Source of the DNA: Lutjanus erythropterus
Taxonomy: Eukaryota; Chordata; Actinopteri; Lutjaniformes; Lutjanidae
Assembly (NCBI GenBank): GCA_020091685.1
Contig: CM034607.1
Coordinates: forward strand, 11,789,884 to 11,853,883
DNA length: 64,000 bases
Direction of reading: 5' to 3'
Made by a program: the position numbers and the translations under genes. The notes under the pieces were generated by a model. The model made no database searches and was not told where the DNA came from. It saw only the letters and a program-made list of their open reading frames with translations. Shown one piece after another: positions 45,869 to 59,904 of the stretch (the first letter of the stretch is position 1; the number at the start of each line of letters is the position of its first letter).

Positions 45869-46960
45869 TAGGGATGCATCACTTTTTTTCAGACCTTTTT
45901 TCAGTACAAGTACAAGCACTTACATTTGGGTACTTGCCGATACCAAGTACTGATACAACTACTAAATAATGCCATTAAAATTCTTCCATCTAACTTTTAA
46001 AACATGTTTTATTTTCATTAGATGGTCACTTTCTAAATGTAACAAATCATTGTTGCTGTTTCGTGCTACAAATGTAACCATAGTTACTGTACACATTGCA
46101 TTTTTAGGTTATTTGTAGTAAGTTACTTTACTGATTTTGTGTTCCTTATTAAGCTGTGCAGTTTTCTGTGTATGTGATATATTTCAGTATAATAATTTCA
46201 CATTATTATGGACTTGCAGAATTAAGTTTACGATTATAATTAGTGTTATATATAATAATTATTTCATTATAATTTACAGCATTTTAACTAGTATTTTACA
46301 CACATTTACATGTGTAGTATATAAGTTTCTTCTTCGTGTCTCTCTTGTCTAAGAGCTAATTAGTTCCTACCTGCCGTTGTTTAGGGGGGACAGGTATGAG
46401 TGTGGTGCCATGTGTGCAACAGTTTTGTTGACCCTGCTGTGAACCTGAAGAGTGAAGTTGCTGTTCTGTGCTGTCAGGATGTTTTGGTGAAGAATAAGGA
46501 CACAGTAGCAGTTTATTATGAAGAAAACGGGATTACAGACTGGCGGCGGTGTTTTTTCTTCGTTTTCGGATTAATTTGCCGAGACATTCACCTAGTTAAC
46601 ACCCGCCAGGACTTATTGGACAGCGGCTGTCTGCGGTCTAAAGGTGCTCTCTGTGCGTTTATTTCAGTTTTTAATGGACTTGCATGGGATTTTATGGACA
46701 TTTTCCAAAGTCGCCGCGGTCATTAATGGATGACGTTGAGGACAGCGAGGGACGGTGGATGATGACGACGCGACCAAGAGGGTAAGCATCAGCAAACACC
46801 TTGAACTCTGCATCATGGCGGTTCTTTAGATGTTTACTTGTATCGAGCAGCTACTTGTCGTGACGTGGTAACAGTTGCGGGGTATCGGAGTAGTTTAGTA
46901 GTAGTAGGGACAGTATCGGGCCGATACCCGATGCTGGTATTGGTATTGGTGCATCCCTAG
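45869..46960. mobile_element. hAT-like element with TAGGGATGCAYCA ends and a GC-rich core
   Basis: The left end TAGGGATGCATCA (45869) and right end GGTGCATCCCTA (46948-46959) are inverted. The subterminal regions carry GCCGATACCAAGTACTGATA and TCGGGCCGATACCCGATGCTGG, typical of a fish hAT-derived family. The core (about 46380-46790) is much more GC-rich than the flanks. It has a 108-codon frame at 46400-46726 and a donor-like AGAGGGTAAGCATC near 46780. No transposase motif was recognised, so it is probably non-autonomous. Confidence 0.65.
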
Positions 46961-48950
46961 CATCTCTTATTTCTTTCATTCCAGATGACCCATTAAAACA
47001 TTTTGCCTGTTGCTACTAGGAAGTCTTTTTTTTTCTCTACTGTGCTGTTATGCTGTGTTTTTTCATCTTCTACTAAGTGGCCATATTGCTCCACTAATCA
47101 CAGGTACAATGTAAAGTTTTGTTAACTTTTTAGCTAGCTAGCAAACAATGTTAAGTTTTATCAGCATTATAACTGACTGGCAAATAATGTAAAGCTTTGT
47201 TAACTTTTTTAGCGAAGGACAGAACTACCTTGGACATTAAAGACAACACCTGCAGCATGGCCACACATCTACAATCACACTCCAAGATACATACACACAA
47301 AAACATACACACATACAGAGGCCCTACATGGAGTAGCCTGCTAGAAAATAATGTAATGTTTTGTAAACTTTTTAATAAGCTAGCCATGTAATGTTTTGTT
47401 AAGGAATAGGCCCACAGAGCAGCAAAAAGTTAATGGTGGTACTGGGTGCAAAGAGTGCTGTGATTCATGTGTTTATGTAATGATTCGTTATATTAGACTC
47501 ATTTATTGATTTAAGGTTTGGTTACTTAATCTGTTCCTTTGGTTAGGTGAACATTGTGCTATATATAGTGTTGCAGCCTGTGATAATTGACTTTATTACT
47601 GGCTTTTAAGATGCAGCATATGCTTAGATATGTAAGCTTCTCTGTGAGCTCATGAAATCCTTACAGCACCTGAAGGCAGCGGACCACCCGCTGTGTTTAC
47701 CTTCATCAAGTGCCTTGAAAACGACACCAGGCGAAGACGGTGACACACGCAGTCCGTGCGCCTGACCTTGCGTTTGGCATTTATTATTCAAATTTCACCT
47801 GAGAGTGAGAAATATTAAACTGAATGTGAATGTCCTCAAACCAGTCCTGCTTTTACTTAAGTAAAATATCTGAGACCTTTTTCTACTGCTACCTGTTGTT
47901 TACATTACACTATGGTAAGATGTGGTCTATCTGAAATCTGATCAGATCTGAACTATATGATCTTATGATCTATATGATAGATCTTCTCATTCAATGTTTT
48001 TTATTATTTTTCTACATTGTAGATTAATGCTGGGGACATAAAAACGATAAAATAGTAAGCAAAAAATGTGAAAACAAGGCAAAATATGTTTTTGCTTTTT
48101 AAGAATCTAAAATATAAAAGACGGTCTCACACTGTCTTCTGCACTGCAGTTAAAGTTTTAATTATATCTTCATTATGTCAACCTACAAGTGTGCAAAAGT
48201 TTTTTGCTTTGATATTGTTTATTTTAGATTCTTCAAAGTAGCAGAAACAGCTTAAAAACAGCTTTGCACACTATTGGTATCATCTGAACCACTCTTATAA
48301 AAAAGAAAGAAAATAAACTGAAACTGAATGAGATGTGTGTCCAACGTTCTGACTGGTATTGTATCATATGTGTACGTTATTGTTCTATTGTCAGTTTTTT
48401 AAATTTCATTTTCTTACTTATTTGTCAAAGATATTTATTCTATGTATTCATTCATATTTATTTGTGTGTTAAATGCCTAAACCAAAAACAACTATTATAG
48501 GACCATAACAACGTCTTGCAGTACAGCCTTTGGTGTAGGCGTGCACTATCCCACACCAGGCATATGAGCCTTAACCTTGGTTAACATATTATTAATGTCA
48601 TGACAACAGAGCCCGTAATGAAGTCAAAGGTCAAGGCAAATCAACTTATCACAGGTCGCAACACTAAGTAACTAACTAACCTTAATCAATAAGTAAGTTG
48701 ATGAGTATAATGAATCATTCATCACAGCATCACAGCATTTATTTAGCTCAACTCTCCTTAAACTGACCGCTGCAGCCAGCACACTTTAAAACTGTTCAAA
48801 ACACTCAGCTTTTACTTTGAAGGCCAGCGGCCTTTTCCAGCTCTTGGCTTACTTTTTCTATTTTTGTTGTACAAGTTTGATAATGGAACAAGCTGATTGC
48901 AGTTGCTCTTCTGTTTAAGACAGAGATGACAGGTACAGTGTTTATTTGAT
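46961..48950. other. Intergenic, no gene recognised
   Basis: It contains short GTTTTGTTAACTTTT tandem-like repeats (about 47115-47400) with TAGCTAGC words and a CA-rich run at about 47290-47315. No exon was recognised. Confidence 0.45.
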
Positions 48951-49036
48951 AAAATAAAATGAAAAACAAACAAAATAAAACAAAACAAAGTAAAAATAAA
49001 ATAAAACAAAACAAAACAAAAATAAAACAAAACAAA
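48951..49036. repeat. (AAAAC)n/(AAAAT)n low-complexity tract
   Basis: About 85 bases of AAAATAAAACAAAAC-type units. Apparent F/L-rich minus-strand frames here are artefacts. Confidence 0.85.
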
Positions 49037-52000
49037 TTGCAGTCAACTGAACCAAAGTGACTGGCATTTTTCGTTATACAATGTGAACAACCACAGATGA
49101 TTTATACTTCATACTTGGACCTTCCAACATTTCCTGTTGCACACAATGTTCACATCTACCTGTAGCAGGTTTATACATCAATGTACCATTCAAACTGTTG
49201 TGACCAACCCTCATCCTTGATATAATGTCCTCCTTTGCACTGCTTTCTCTTGTTTCTCTTTCTTTCCTTTGAATGTTGTAGTATCAGCCCTTATTTCCCC
49301 CATCCCATTCTTGTGTGGAATGACTATCTTGCCATTATTGAAAAGAGGAAATAATCTTTAGTGGTTGAAACTCAGTCCTGGAAAGCTTGGAATGTAATAA
49401 AAAAGTTATGAAAATGTCTGCTGAAAAAATCAAATCTCTGCAAACATTTTGTATTTGAGTTTTTCTTCACAACCGCAGCAATCTTTTTTGTTTTTTCAAC
49501 ACGCTTTTATTCACTTTTATCTCTGTTGTCCCAGTGTATTTTGTTTGTCAGGTTTGAAAGCTTGTAAACGGTGATCTGAAAACTGGTGCGCATTTGTTGG
49601 GGAAAAACGTTTTTCTGCAGATTGAGGTTATAGCACCCACTTTTCAGAGATCTGCACACACAATTGCGAGTCACATGATTTCTGGCAGCGTTGTCTTGCA
49701 GTGCTGGTTGAAATTTTGAAACAGAGGGTCTGGGGTACAAACTTAGTCCTAGCATTGTGTTATGCTACGGCTAACGCAAACCAAATATTTCCTACTGCTG
49801 CAGCTTCACATTGAAAAGATTTAACTGGTGAAAGAAGACATGACTTTTATTTTGAAACAGTCGCAGGAAATCTAATGATTCAGTAAGCTTATTTTTACCA
49901 TTGTTGTTCATCAAAGGTGCATCTACAAAATGATGACTTTGAAATATTGCAGGCAGTAACAGAAGAGTCAGGAGCAGCCACAGTGAGCTGTTGAAGACGC
50001 AGAGCTGCAGGTGACTGATTTCACATCCTCTCACATGCTGCATACAACTTCTGTGCCTTGCTGTTCACAGACTCGTGCTGTGTGCCGCATTAAATCACTT
50101 CACAGTTGCTCACAGACTGATGGAAACCCCAGTAATCGCCCAATGTCTTTATTTAAACCACAAAAGTTTATGTAGTAGTTTAAGTAGTATCCACAATTGC
50201 AGTAACTACAGATGTTGCATGCAAAATAACGGTGCAGCTGCATAGTGGTGTCAAAAAGTTTGTTAATATTTCATGCCAATGCAATGAATTTAAAAAAAGA
50301 AGATTTGAGATATCACTATTACCTGCTTCAGTGGAGGAGCTGAGAGCAGTTCTAGTTAGCTCTAGTTATTATGGATTTCCCATTTGTAAGAGCCTGTTCA
50401 CACTAAAATAAGCTAAAAATTAACAAATTTGTAAGAAGTGTGAAGTGAAAATATTATCAATAATTGGCAAATCAGGCCTAATTTTATTGATTTTTTTTTT
50501 TTTTCATTATTTGAAAAAAATCTCAGTCCCTAATTTAGTAAATCACCTCCCTTGAGCAGTACTTTTAATGCAGCCCTCAAGATTGAATGTGATAGATGCA
50601 GACTAAATTTATTTGATTATTTTGTTTTAAGGTAAAAGGAGGAATCTAACTGTCACTGTGTAATTTAAAAAGAACATTTTCTTGGTGTTTGCTGTCCTGA
50701 TTGGCAGGAAATATGAATCAACTTTAAATGTTTTTGACGCCATCATGCAGTTGCAGAGTTATTTTGTATGTGACACCTGTAGTTACTGGTGGTAACAGCA
50801 GTTGTGAATTCTAGAGATCCAAGAATTCTGGGAGCATCAAAACAAACCCTTGTGGTTTTAATGAAAAAGTTGAGCAATAATGGGTTCTAATCATTCTATG
50901 AGCAACCATGATGTGAAAAGCATTTAATTTAAGCAACACTGACAAAAGGCTTGTGCAATCATGTGAGCTAGCTAACCTACTAAATCACTGTTTGGCACCT
51001 ATCCATAATAGGTGAATTAGCTATGTATTATTGAAACATATATTGGCCAATTAGCTGTATTATTATCCCAAGTGTACAGACACTCTTGGGAGCCACAGTG
51101 GACTGTTTTGTAATTTCAGGAGCAAGAGACTCTGACAGACTTTCCACCTCAGAAACCACCGGTGAAAGTGCAGAGGGTGAGGCTAACAGCTTTAACATTA
51201 GCCATCACAGCTCAGTAAGAGAGGACCACAAAATATTGGAGGCCAATAAATTATCTATTTAAATATGAAATGCAAGATACGTAGTGCCGGGTCTATGCTC
51301 TGTCTGTCTGTAAGCTAAGGGGTCTCCAACCTGAAATACACTGAATGCCCCTGCCCTCGTTTTGAGTTTATTGTGCCATTTTAAGCACTTTTGCCAGTTT
51401 CCAGACGTTGTATTTTATTGAGCTCCTTCCTGCAGCGTCCAAAACTCGTGACAATTCAGAGCCTTGTTGATCCAGTTGACATCCTGCAATGAAGCAGCAG
51501 CTGCCACATGTCTGATGCGCATGAATTGCTGCTTGCAGCTTTAATTTTAAATTAGAATTTTCTAATTTTAAACCTAGTTTTGCTAAACTTTGATTCGCAC
51601 TAATCTCAGATTCAATGAATCTTTGTTGGTGCAAGCCAGTCTATATGCATAATGGAGTGTAACCTAGGAATGACTGCCGTGAAAGGCTTCTTGTTGTCGG
51701 ACAAATCAGCTGGAAAAATTAAAAGTAAGCTGGAGAAGGAGTTTTCAAGCAACTCACAGTTTTAGTTTAAGTTCTGTTAGCTAAAGGCTCACGGCTGATG
51801 AAATCAGTTTTCATTTCAGCCAACAGAATCCACAGTTATTGTCTAGAAATGAGAAAGCTGCCTTTGTTTACCTCTCTGTGACACCCACTGTTTCAAAAAT
51901 GATGTTAAATTTCGAGTGGTAAAATCTGCCACAGTTATCATTGGAAACTGGCGTAATCTATTATTGTAAAAACTGTCTTTTTCGCAAATTTTCTGCCGTG

Positions 52001-54556
52001 CTTTGGTAGCACCGTTTATTGTGTTTTCTGACACTTTGAGTAGGTCACGATTTGCTATTCCAGAGAGCAAGCGTTCCTTTTTGTATGTGGGTCTGGCAGT
52101 GATTGTGGTGTTTGAAGGAGCAGTGAGCTGCATGTAAAAACTACACTTCATTGTTTTGTTGTCTGCTAGAGCAGGAAATTTGGCTTTTTGTGATTAAGCA
52201 GTGAAGTCTATCATGTCTATTGTCTATTAATAATTGGTGGATGATTAATTGGATGTTCACAATATAATTGTTGACCTTGTTAAAGTAGGTTATTCAAACT
52301 TAAATTGTTTTTTATGATTTATATTCAAGTCTATGAAAACTTAATTACATAAGAAGTCTTTTCATTTATAAATCTATTATCATGTACCCTCTCATATTAT
52401 AAATCATGCACGATGATTCAGAGTTATCAATTATCTCAGAGATAGAGTGATGCCTTTAGCTTGTGCCTGCATAACAATGCAGTGTAGGGCAATGCCAAGT
52501 AATGGGAATGCATGCACAACAAGTGGTATTGTGGGTAGTTCAGATTGGTTGCTGCTCCTGTGGGGGTTTCCTCTTCCAATCTGCAGACCACTTCAAGACA
52601 TATTCATCATCATTCCATAAACATCCATTTATTAATCTCATCTTGCACCTTGATGTAAAAACCTCAAAAATATCTGATCTGTAAGTTGATAGAGAAGTTA
52701 AAGATTATTTCCTTTTATTAAAACTTGGGTCTTCATAGTTTTGCTCACAGTTGTTGTTGATTCTTAACACTAGAACAGCCAAGGTGGCCATTTTGACAGT
52801 TTTCAAATTTACACTGTATGTGTAAGAACTTTGGTGAATTAAAAACTACAGTGCTGCTGGTGCCTGACTTTTCCTAAAAGTGTCTGTATTTTCATAATGA
52901 TTTTTATATGAATTACACAACAGGAAAAGAAGAAGTGACCTTTTTTTTTTAATCTATTTAAGCCGTAGGCAGTCATATTGCCTGCATGGCAATCGCCTAC
53001 TTTTAGCACAGTTGGAGATGCATCCTTGTTGCCTAGCAACTATCATCGTCCTCGTCAATAAAATTTCACAAGTGATCTTGATTTCCAATTTCCTGACATT
53101 AAAATACAAATAATTAATTAATTATACTCAATTAAAAATGAAGTAGAGGAGACCAGAGACAGTTGTAACACATTTTGTCTCAGCACCTATAACTCACTGA
53201 ATTTTTGTGTTAAAGGTCTCAGATTTTGAAGCAGAGTATCCTTTGGAGACCATGAATCTCTGCGCAAATAATGGCAATCTATTCATTTTTCAGTATAGAC
53301 CACAGTGATAGACTGACCTACCAACAGGCTGTCATGTCCATCCCTAGAGCCACACCACCAGCATGGCTAAAATCAGAAATCAGATTGGGCAAGACACAAA
53401 CAATATCAGTGCCTCGAATTCGGTGCTGGTACCCAGCAGTACCTATTTTCGATATTACTCTCTTTGAATAACAAAAATGTCATTTCAGTTGTAAAAAAAA
53501 AAATAAGTCCAAGCTTCTCGAATTCAACATTGTATTTATTCAGAACATTTTAGACACCATAGAAAATAAAATCCCTCCCTACCTCCCTCTGTGCATCCCT
53601 GCAGCCTCCAGCCTTAACACTTTTGTGTGTCTCAGTTCTGTTGTGTTGTTGTTGTTGTCACTTTCACAGTGCTTGCATGCTGTAATATTTTCCCATGAAT
53701 AGTTTGTTATTCACATACTATTGGATTCATAGTGAGGTTTCTATCACTTTCAAAAATCTCACCTGCTTGCTTAATAGTTTCTTTGAAGAGACCTCAGGGG
53801 AACGATAAAACGATCATACAAACTGTCCATTGTTAACATCCATTAACAAACCATCTCACTTCGATAGAGGAATTTTACCAGTATTTTGGCTGTTCACTTT
53901 TGCATTTACCTCCAAATACAAATGTTTGGATAACAGATACATTGTTGGCTTGTGTATAAGATCAGCTGCCTTCTGCCTGGTCATAAGTCAAAATTATCCT
54001 TCAAATACGTGTAATAAGACTTTAAGTGAGGCTTTTGTGGGTAATTTTCTAAAACATCTTTTGTGCCTATAATCTCCAAGGATGGCTATTTTTGTGAATT
54101 TATTTGTTTGCTTGTTGGAAAGCATTCCAATCAGGCATTGAGACCAATGCCAAGTTTGTACCTCAGTAGACTTCAGCGTCTAAAATATCCCAGGCTATTT
54201 TTTAACAGCCACGCTGAAGGCAGCTTGCAGATTTTGCTGATCTGTAAACTCTTCAGATTGAAAGTTAAAATAACCTCTTGTGTGTTAGTTTCTAAAAAAA
54301 CTGTTACCACAAATGGCATATGGTATCATCATCCTTCTTTATTATGGCTTTGGTTCTCTACTGCAGAATTAATATGGTGAAAAAAAAATAAATACAGGGA
54401 TTTTTTTTTATTTATTCAGTTTAATTAAACTAAAAATGTCTAGTATTTATTTTTAGAACACTTAAGAACTTATAAAAATAAATTAATCTATGAGTGAGTT
54501 CAATCAACTCATTAAATGAGGCATTTCTAAGGAAACACTAAATTTGTTTGTTTGTA
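49037..54556. other. Long intergenic stretch, no gene recognised
   Basis: Minus-strand open frames up to 102 codons occur (51368-51634, 51843-52151, 49792-50043). I cannot assign them to any family, and codon composition looks like random AT-rich DNA. A GTT-rich run lies at about 53641-53658. Scattered repeat fragments resembling the foldback family appear at 54420-54545 (GAGTTCAATCAACTCATTAAAT). Confidence 0.4.
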
Positions 54557-55070
54557 CACTATAAAAAAAGTTGAGAAAACTCACTTCACTCCTTCACTGG
54601 ATTTTTGAGTTTTGAATCAAACTCATAAATTTTTAAATATACTGAACAAAGTTTTGCTGACCTATAGGATTTTATTGAGATAATTTACTTTTCTTTAGAT
54701 AAAATTGAACCTTTGTGTTTTAGAAACCCCAAAATGTGTGCTTTTGAAATTGTTGACAGTGAGCTATGAACTTGATATGTCATTTGGCTGCTTGAAAATG
54801 AAATGGCTACGACTGAAAACATTTTGTTATCCATAATTTACTTTCACTACAATGAGTTTACTCAACAGTTTCTGAAAACTGAAGAGTTGTTGGTTCAACT
54901 TAATATCTTAAGCTCATTGAACATTTTTTCTCAAGATTAACTGAATTACATATCAAGTTTATTTGACTAGAAACATTTATTTGAATTACCTCAACTTGTC
55001 TTTTCAAATTCAGTCAAAATTTTAAGGCAGCCCAGACACTATCTTTTTTAAGTTAAAGTAAATTAATGTG
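54557..55070. mobile_element. Decayed copy of the CACTGTAAAA foldback family
   Basis: It starts CACTATAAAAAAAGTTGAG after TA and includes GAAGAGTTGTTGGTTCAACT, CATATCAAGTTTATTTGAC and TACCTCAACTTGTCTTTTCA. The right terminus is eroded (GACACTATCTTTTTTAAGTT). Confidence 0.6.
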
Positions 55071-56343
55071 TGCACAGGCTTACACATTTATACACGTTAA
55101 GTCAGGTCGTGTCAGTCAGAGCAGTGCCTTCTAATTACCGTGGCAGTTGAGGTAGATGATTATAATGTCTCCCACCGATTGTATTGATGATGATGTGTGA
55201 GTAAGTGTGAGAGCGTACCCTGTACTTTGGTGTGAAAGTTAAACTGACTGGTGAGGGTCAAGAGGAGTTGTGGTAAAGCACTGGAAAGCCATCTTTTTTG
55301 TTCACACATTTCTTGCCCTCATGTGACATTAAAAGATCATCCATGATCTACATTAATGGCGAGTTTCAGCAAGAAAAAAAAAAAAAAACGCTCTGCATGA
55401 CTCATTGCAGCCTATTCAGAGGACTATTAAACGTGTCAGTGGTTTGAGTCATGAGATCGACCTTTTCACTGTTTCTAACGAGACGCTTGTAGCCAAAAAG
55501 AGAATCACTTGAAATATCCATTTATCTAGCATGGATTTTAAAATCTAAACTTTGATGCTCATGTGGATTCTTTGTCAGCAGTTAATATGCTATAGAACTT
55601 GGACAGCGACACATTCCTGAATATTTTGGCCTCTTACAGTCTCTCTTATTACTGCAGATGTGAAGTGACATGATGACAAATCTTTAAGCTTTAATTCGGC
55701 CACATAAGAGTCAGAATAAATTTAGCAAGGGAGACATTTTTCTTTCTTTTCTTTTTCTTTTTTGCGAAAACTTTGCAGTGACTTGTAAAACTTAGCCACT
55801 AATGAACACTGCCACTCTCTTCATATCTTTTGTCAGCTTCTCCTTTTTTTCCTCAGTCTTTTTTGTAATGACTTTTCAGCTGTGATTCTGTTTCGGCTCC
55901 AAATGACTCAGCAAGATGCCATACGTGCAACGAAGCGGCATCGAGAGAACATAGCTGGGAGAACAAGTAAACAGGGATGGAGCTTTCAAATCAGTTTGAA
56001 ACACAACTTTATGATAGACAAGTTTTGTACCACGAATTTCTTTCCATTAAATAACATGTGAACACCTGCCAAAAGGGCCTGAGGATTATTAGTTTTGTTT
56101 GTTTGTTTGTGTTTGACATTGTCTGCTCATACAGTTCCACTCCCATCCCTCACCCCTACCTCCTAAACCAGTCAACAACATTAGCCATTTAATTGATTGA
56201 GAAAATTACTTGTTGAGCTACTGTTTGTGATTCCACTTCTAAGAAAATCTTTTCTTTTCTTCTTCTTTGTCTAAGATACGTCTTCTCAACACAGTTGAAC
56301 AGCTTGTTGTGCAGCATCACCCTTTTAACTGGCTTGTACCCAG
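55071..56343. other. Intergenic, no gene recognised
   Basis: A poly-A run lies at about 55374-55388 and TTTCTTTTC runs at about 55742-55762. No exon was recognised. Confidence 0.5.
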
Positions 56344-56772
56344 CAGAGGTGGAGGATAACTGTGTACAAATACTTAATTATTTTTAAATTGATTTTTCAA
56401 GTATCATACTTTATTTGAGTACAGCTTTTTACTTTTACTCTCACCATTTTTACACAAATCTGTACTTGCTGCTCCTTACTTTTTCAAAACAGGCCTTTTG
56501 CTTCATTTTTAATGCATTAGAGGGATTTTTTTTTGTTTTTATTTTGCTGCTTGACTTGAGAAAAAGTGAGGTTCAGTTAGGTTTGCATAGAAACGGCTGG
56601 TAGAAATGTCTTCCAGAAGGGTTTTTACTTTTAAACTTAAAATACATTTTAGTGGCTGTACTTTTTTACTTTTATTTGAGTGAAGGAGTTGAATCAGTAC
56701 TTCTACTTTTACCAGAGAGTTTTTACACAAATATCTGTATACTTCTTACAGAATATACTTTTGCCACCTCTG
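56344..56772. mobile_element. hAT-like MITE CAGAGGTGG...CCACCTCTG
   Basis: The nine-base ends CAGAGGTGG (56344-56352) and CCACCTCTG (56764-56772) are perfect inverses. The inside is rich in GTACTTCTACTTTTAC, ACTTTATTTGAGTACAG and TTTTTACTTTTATTTGAGTG, placing it with the ACTTGAGTA family. Confidence 0.7.
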
Positions 56773-59700
56773 GCATCTAGTGAGTATTTTTTTTAGTTTT
56801 TATCAGGGGTGATGGCTCAATATTTGTAGTTATACACATTAGTCACACACATTAAGTTTTTTCTGTCCCACAGGCACAACACAGCAATTACACCCTCTCA
56901 AAGTCTTTTATACCAGTGCACAAATCCTATTCTGAGTCATAAATTAAGAAACGCATCTGCTCACATTTTTGCTACAGTTGCTGCAGTTAAAATGATGCAA
57001 AACACATTCAGACATCTGAAAAAAAGTGTGAATGTGTTTTGCGTATGTGTGTGAGCTTTGTAATTTGTGATTTGTAGACTAGGATGTGCCACTGCAATCA
57101 AGAATTTGAGACAGTGTTATGCTTTGTTGTTTCTGTGGGGAAGAAAAATAAAAGTCTTAAAGCATTTTTCTTTGTGACTTAAAATTTTCTGAAACACATT
57201 TTTACTGTCGGGCTAGCAAGCAGAGTAATGAGGGGAGGACGTGTTTTGGTCATTTTACTCACAAGGGGAATGAACCAGCCCCCTAAAACCACCCACTGCT
57301 TGTACCAAAAGACCATAATATGTATGACCAGTGTTCTTATTTTGGCAGGAATATTGAATTGAACAAAAAGAGATTGCAGCTAACAGGGATATTCCTGGCT
57401 TTTTAGTGTCCATAGCAACAAGCATTTCCCATCAAAATCACAAACTACACACTACATACCCAAAATGTATACGGTTGTTCAGCACATTTTTGTGTAAATA
57501 AACAGTGGTATGATTCTTTTCATTCAACGTGTATATCGTCCTTCCTGAAAGGCTCCTTGCAGGTTGGAGACGTGTAACCATGGTAACCCTTGACAACAAC
57601 AAACTAACTTAAAAAAATATGCTACACCCAGCAAAATGAAACCTTATTTCTATTTAAATTGAGATGTTATTGACATTACATAGAGCTGCCTTGTTCACTG
57701 TCTGTTGTTGTTGTCATCACTACTGCATTGTGTTGTGGGATATATATGCTGGCATCGTGCCCAGTGCACCTAGCGTACTACTGGTTTCATACTAAGGTTT
57801 TAAACTTACTAAAAAAAATCTCACACTGTTTTAGCCTTTTTTTCTATTTTTTTTGCCTTTAGCCCAGTGTGTCCAGTTTTAACTGGACACATAGCTATGC
57901 TCTCTCTTTAAATTAAAAGTTATATAAAGTTCTGTTCAGAAACCTTCTTTGATTTGAATGTTGTTTCTGAGCTTAGATCAAATCTCTCCATTCCATTGTT
58001 CCTCAAGGATCTTATTTCACTATACTTATATTACATCGCCAAATGTTCCTGAAAATAAAATTAAAATGTATGAATTCTTGAGTTATAGCCAAAAATGTGT
58101 TTAGTTCATCCTTGAGTCTAAGTAGACATTTGAATCAAGTGTTGTCGTGTTGACAAGAATGAGATGACTTGAAAACATAATTCCTCATGGCTATAAAAAC
58201 ATAAAGGCATAAAAGTAATATAAAGTTTTTTTTCAATAATTGTGAATCACACTGGTCCTTCAGCATCAGTCACGAATATGCAAAAGAAAATGAAACAAAC
58301 AAAAAAAAAATTAGACTGATTGGCCTGGTAGTATTCGAGGTTAGCTGTGGACAAGCTGTAGGTCCAGGGATCACGCACACACTCGTTCACTCATGCTCAC
58401 TATGTGCCTGATTGAGATAATAACTAGGGTGGTGACACAAGGCAACATGAGCGCAACACATCCTGTTACATGTGGGCACTGCTGACCCAGCTACGTGAGC
58501 AGGAAAACTCAGTTTCCTTGGTCAATACAGCAGCACTGAGGAATTTATTGCCACGATAGACTACATTTATCATCAATACTGACTGATCACCCATATGAAA
58601 AGTGCCAAATCTTCCCTTTAAATACCAGTATATTGTGTTGTGTGCTTATTCTGGTTCGGCTATTATGTTGTCTCCTTAAACAGTCTAAAATAATAATACA
58701 AGATAAATGCAAAACAGAACTCAAGCAGTCGTATCAATCTTGACAGCAAGTATTCGGGTATGCTCATCTTGTTCCTGAGTGCACTTCTCAAGGGTTGTTG
58801 TGCTCCTTCAGTCATCTTACAGAGACGTACTCTATGAGGAATACAAGAAAACCTCTACTTCTATGGATAGTGTCATACCAACAGTTTTGTTTATTAACTA
58901 CATACATGACCATGTCTCAGAATAAATTATGATTAGTAAGTCAAACTCCAACAGTTGTCAGCTGTGTGATGAATACTGATTGTCAGCTTTGCAGGATTGA
59001 GGTCAAGCATGTTTTGACCTCTACCCAGGCTTGCTGTTGTATAGCATCTAAGCTTTCCAAGTGAACTTTATTTACAGCAAAACTAGCAGCATTCTCGCTC
59101 GATGATGAAAAGATCATCGTAAGACCTTATCAGAGAAATTATATCTGTCACGGTGGAATACATTTCTTTTCATTTTAAATCGGCGTCCTGCAGTTCCTCT
59201 TTAATTTCAGCAATGTCCCAGATGATTTCATCTGGTTATTTTAGCAACTAATCACTGAGGACCAGCAGCATACAAGCAGCAGTGTTTCCAGCCAGTGTGG
59301 GTTTTGGAGCAGTTCCTAGTGAATTTGGGACATGTTAAAGACATTAACATTACAGACAAGCTCTAAAATTTCTGTACTATTATTTCGGTACAACATCGTG
59401 TGCTGTGTGCTCAATCATGTTCAAAAAGCATGATGGCTTTCTGAGACTGTCACCCATAATTGCTACTATGAAAGACACAGAAGTTTTACTCTGCCCCCTA
59501 CTGTTGCCCCCTGCTGTGACACTGACATCTCTTTTGTGTTGTGCAATTTCTTTTTTTGCAGTCACGTTCATGACAATCCATTTTCTTCTTCACCTTTGGC
59601 CCTTCTTTAAAGAAAAAAAAAAAGTGCCGGATAAAATGTATTGCTTTACAGAAGCCTTATTCAACAATGGCACAAGATCACAGTCAGTGATGTTTGTCTT

Positions 59701-59904
59701 CTGTTTTTCATATTTGCTCTGTTTTTCTTAAACAAGTAGACCTATATTTAGCATACTAGAGTTTTGAGGGGATGCTTTTAACCATATATCACAGTTTGGA
59801 AGCAGTAATTGCAGGTACAGTATTGCAAGTTACATAAGTTTGTAAGCATTAGCAGTAGATTGGGATTGTATCACTTTTTATATCTCACAGATGTGCATTT
59901 GATT
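56773..59904. other. Intergenic, no gene recognised
   Basis: AT-rich DNA. A frame of 108 codons at 59405-59731 has hydrophobic stretches but no start context, splice sites or family that I recognise. No RNA gene was seen. Confidence 0.45.

Noticed and set aside
48805-49035. Phe/Leu-rich minus-strand frames
   Set aside because: They are translations of an (AAAAC)n tract.
51843-52151. 102-codon minus-strand frame
   Set aside because: No family recognised, no splice context, and random-looking composition. A decayed transposon is possible but not supported.
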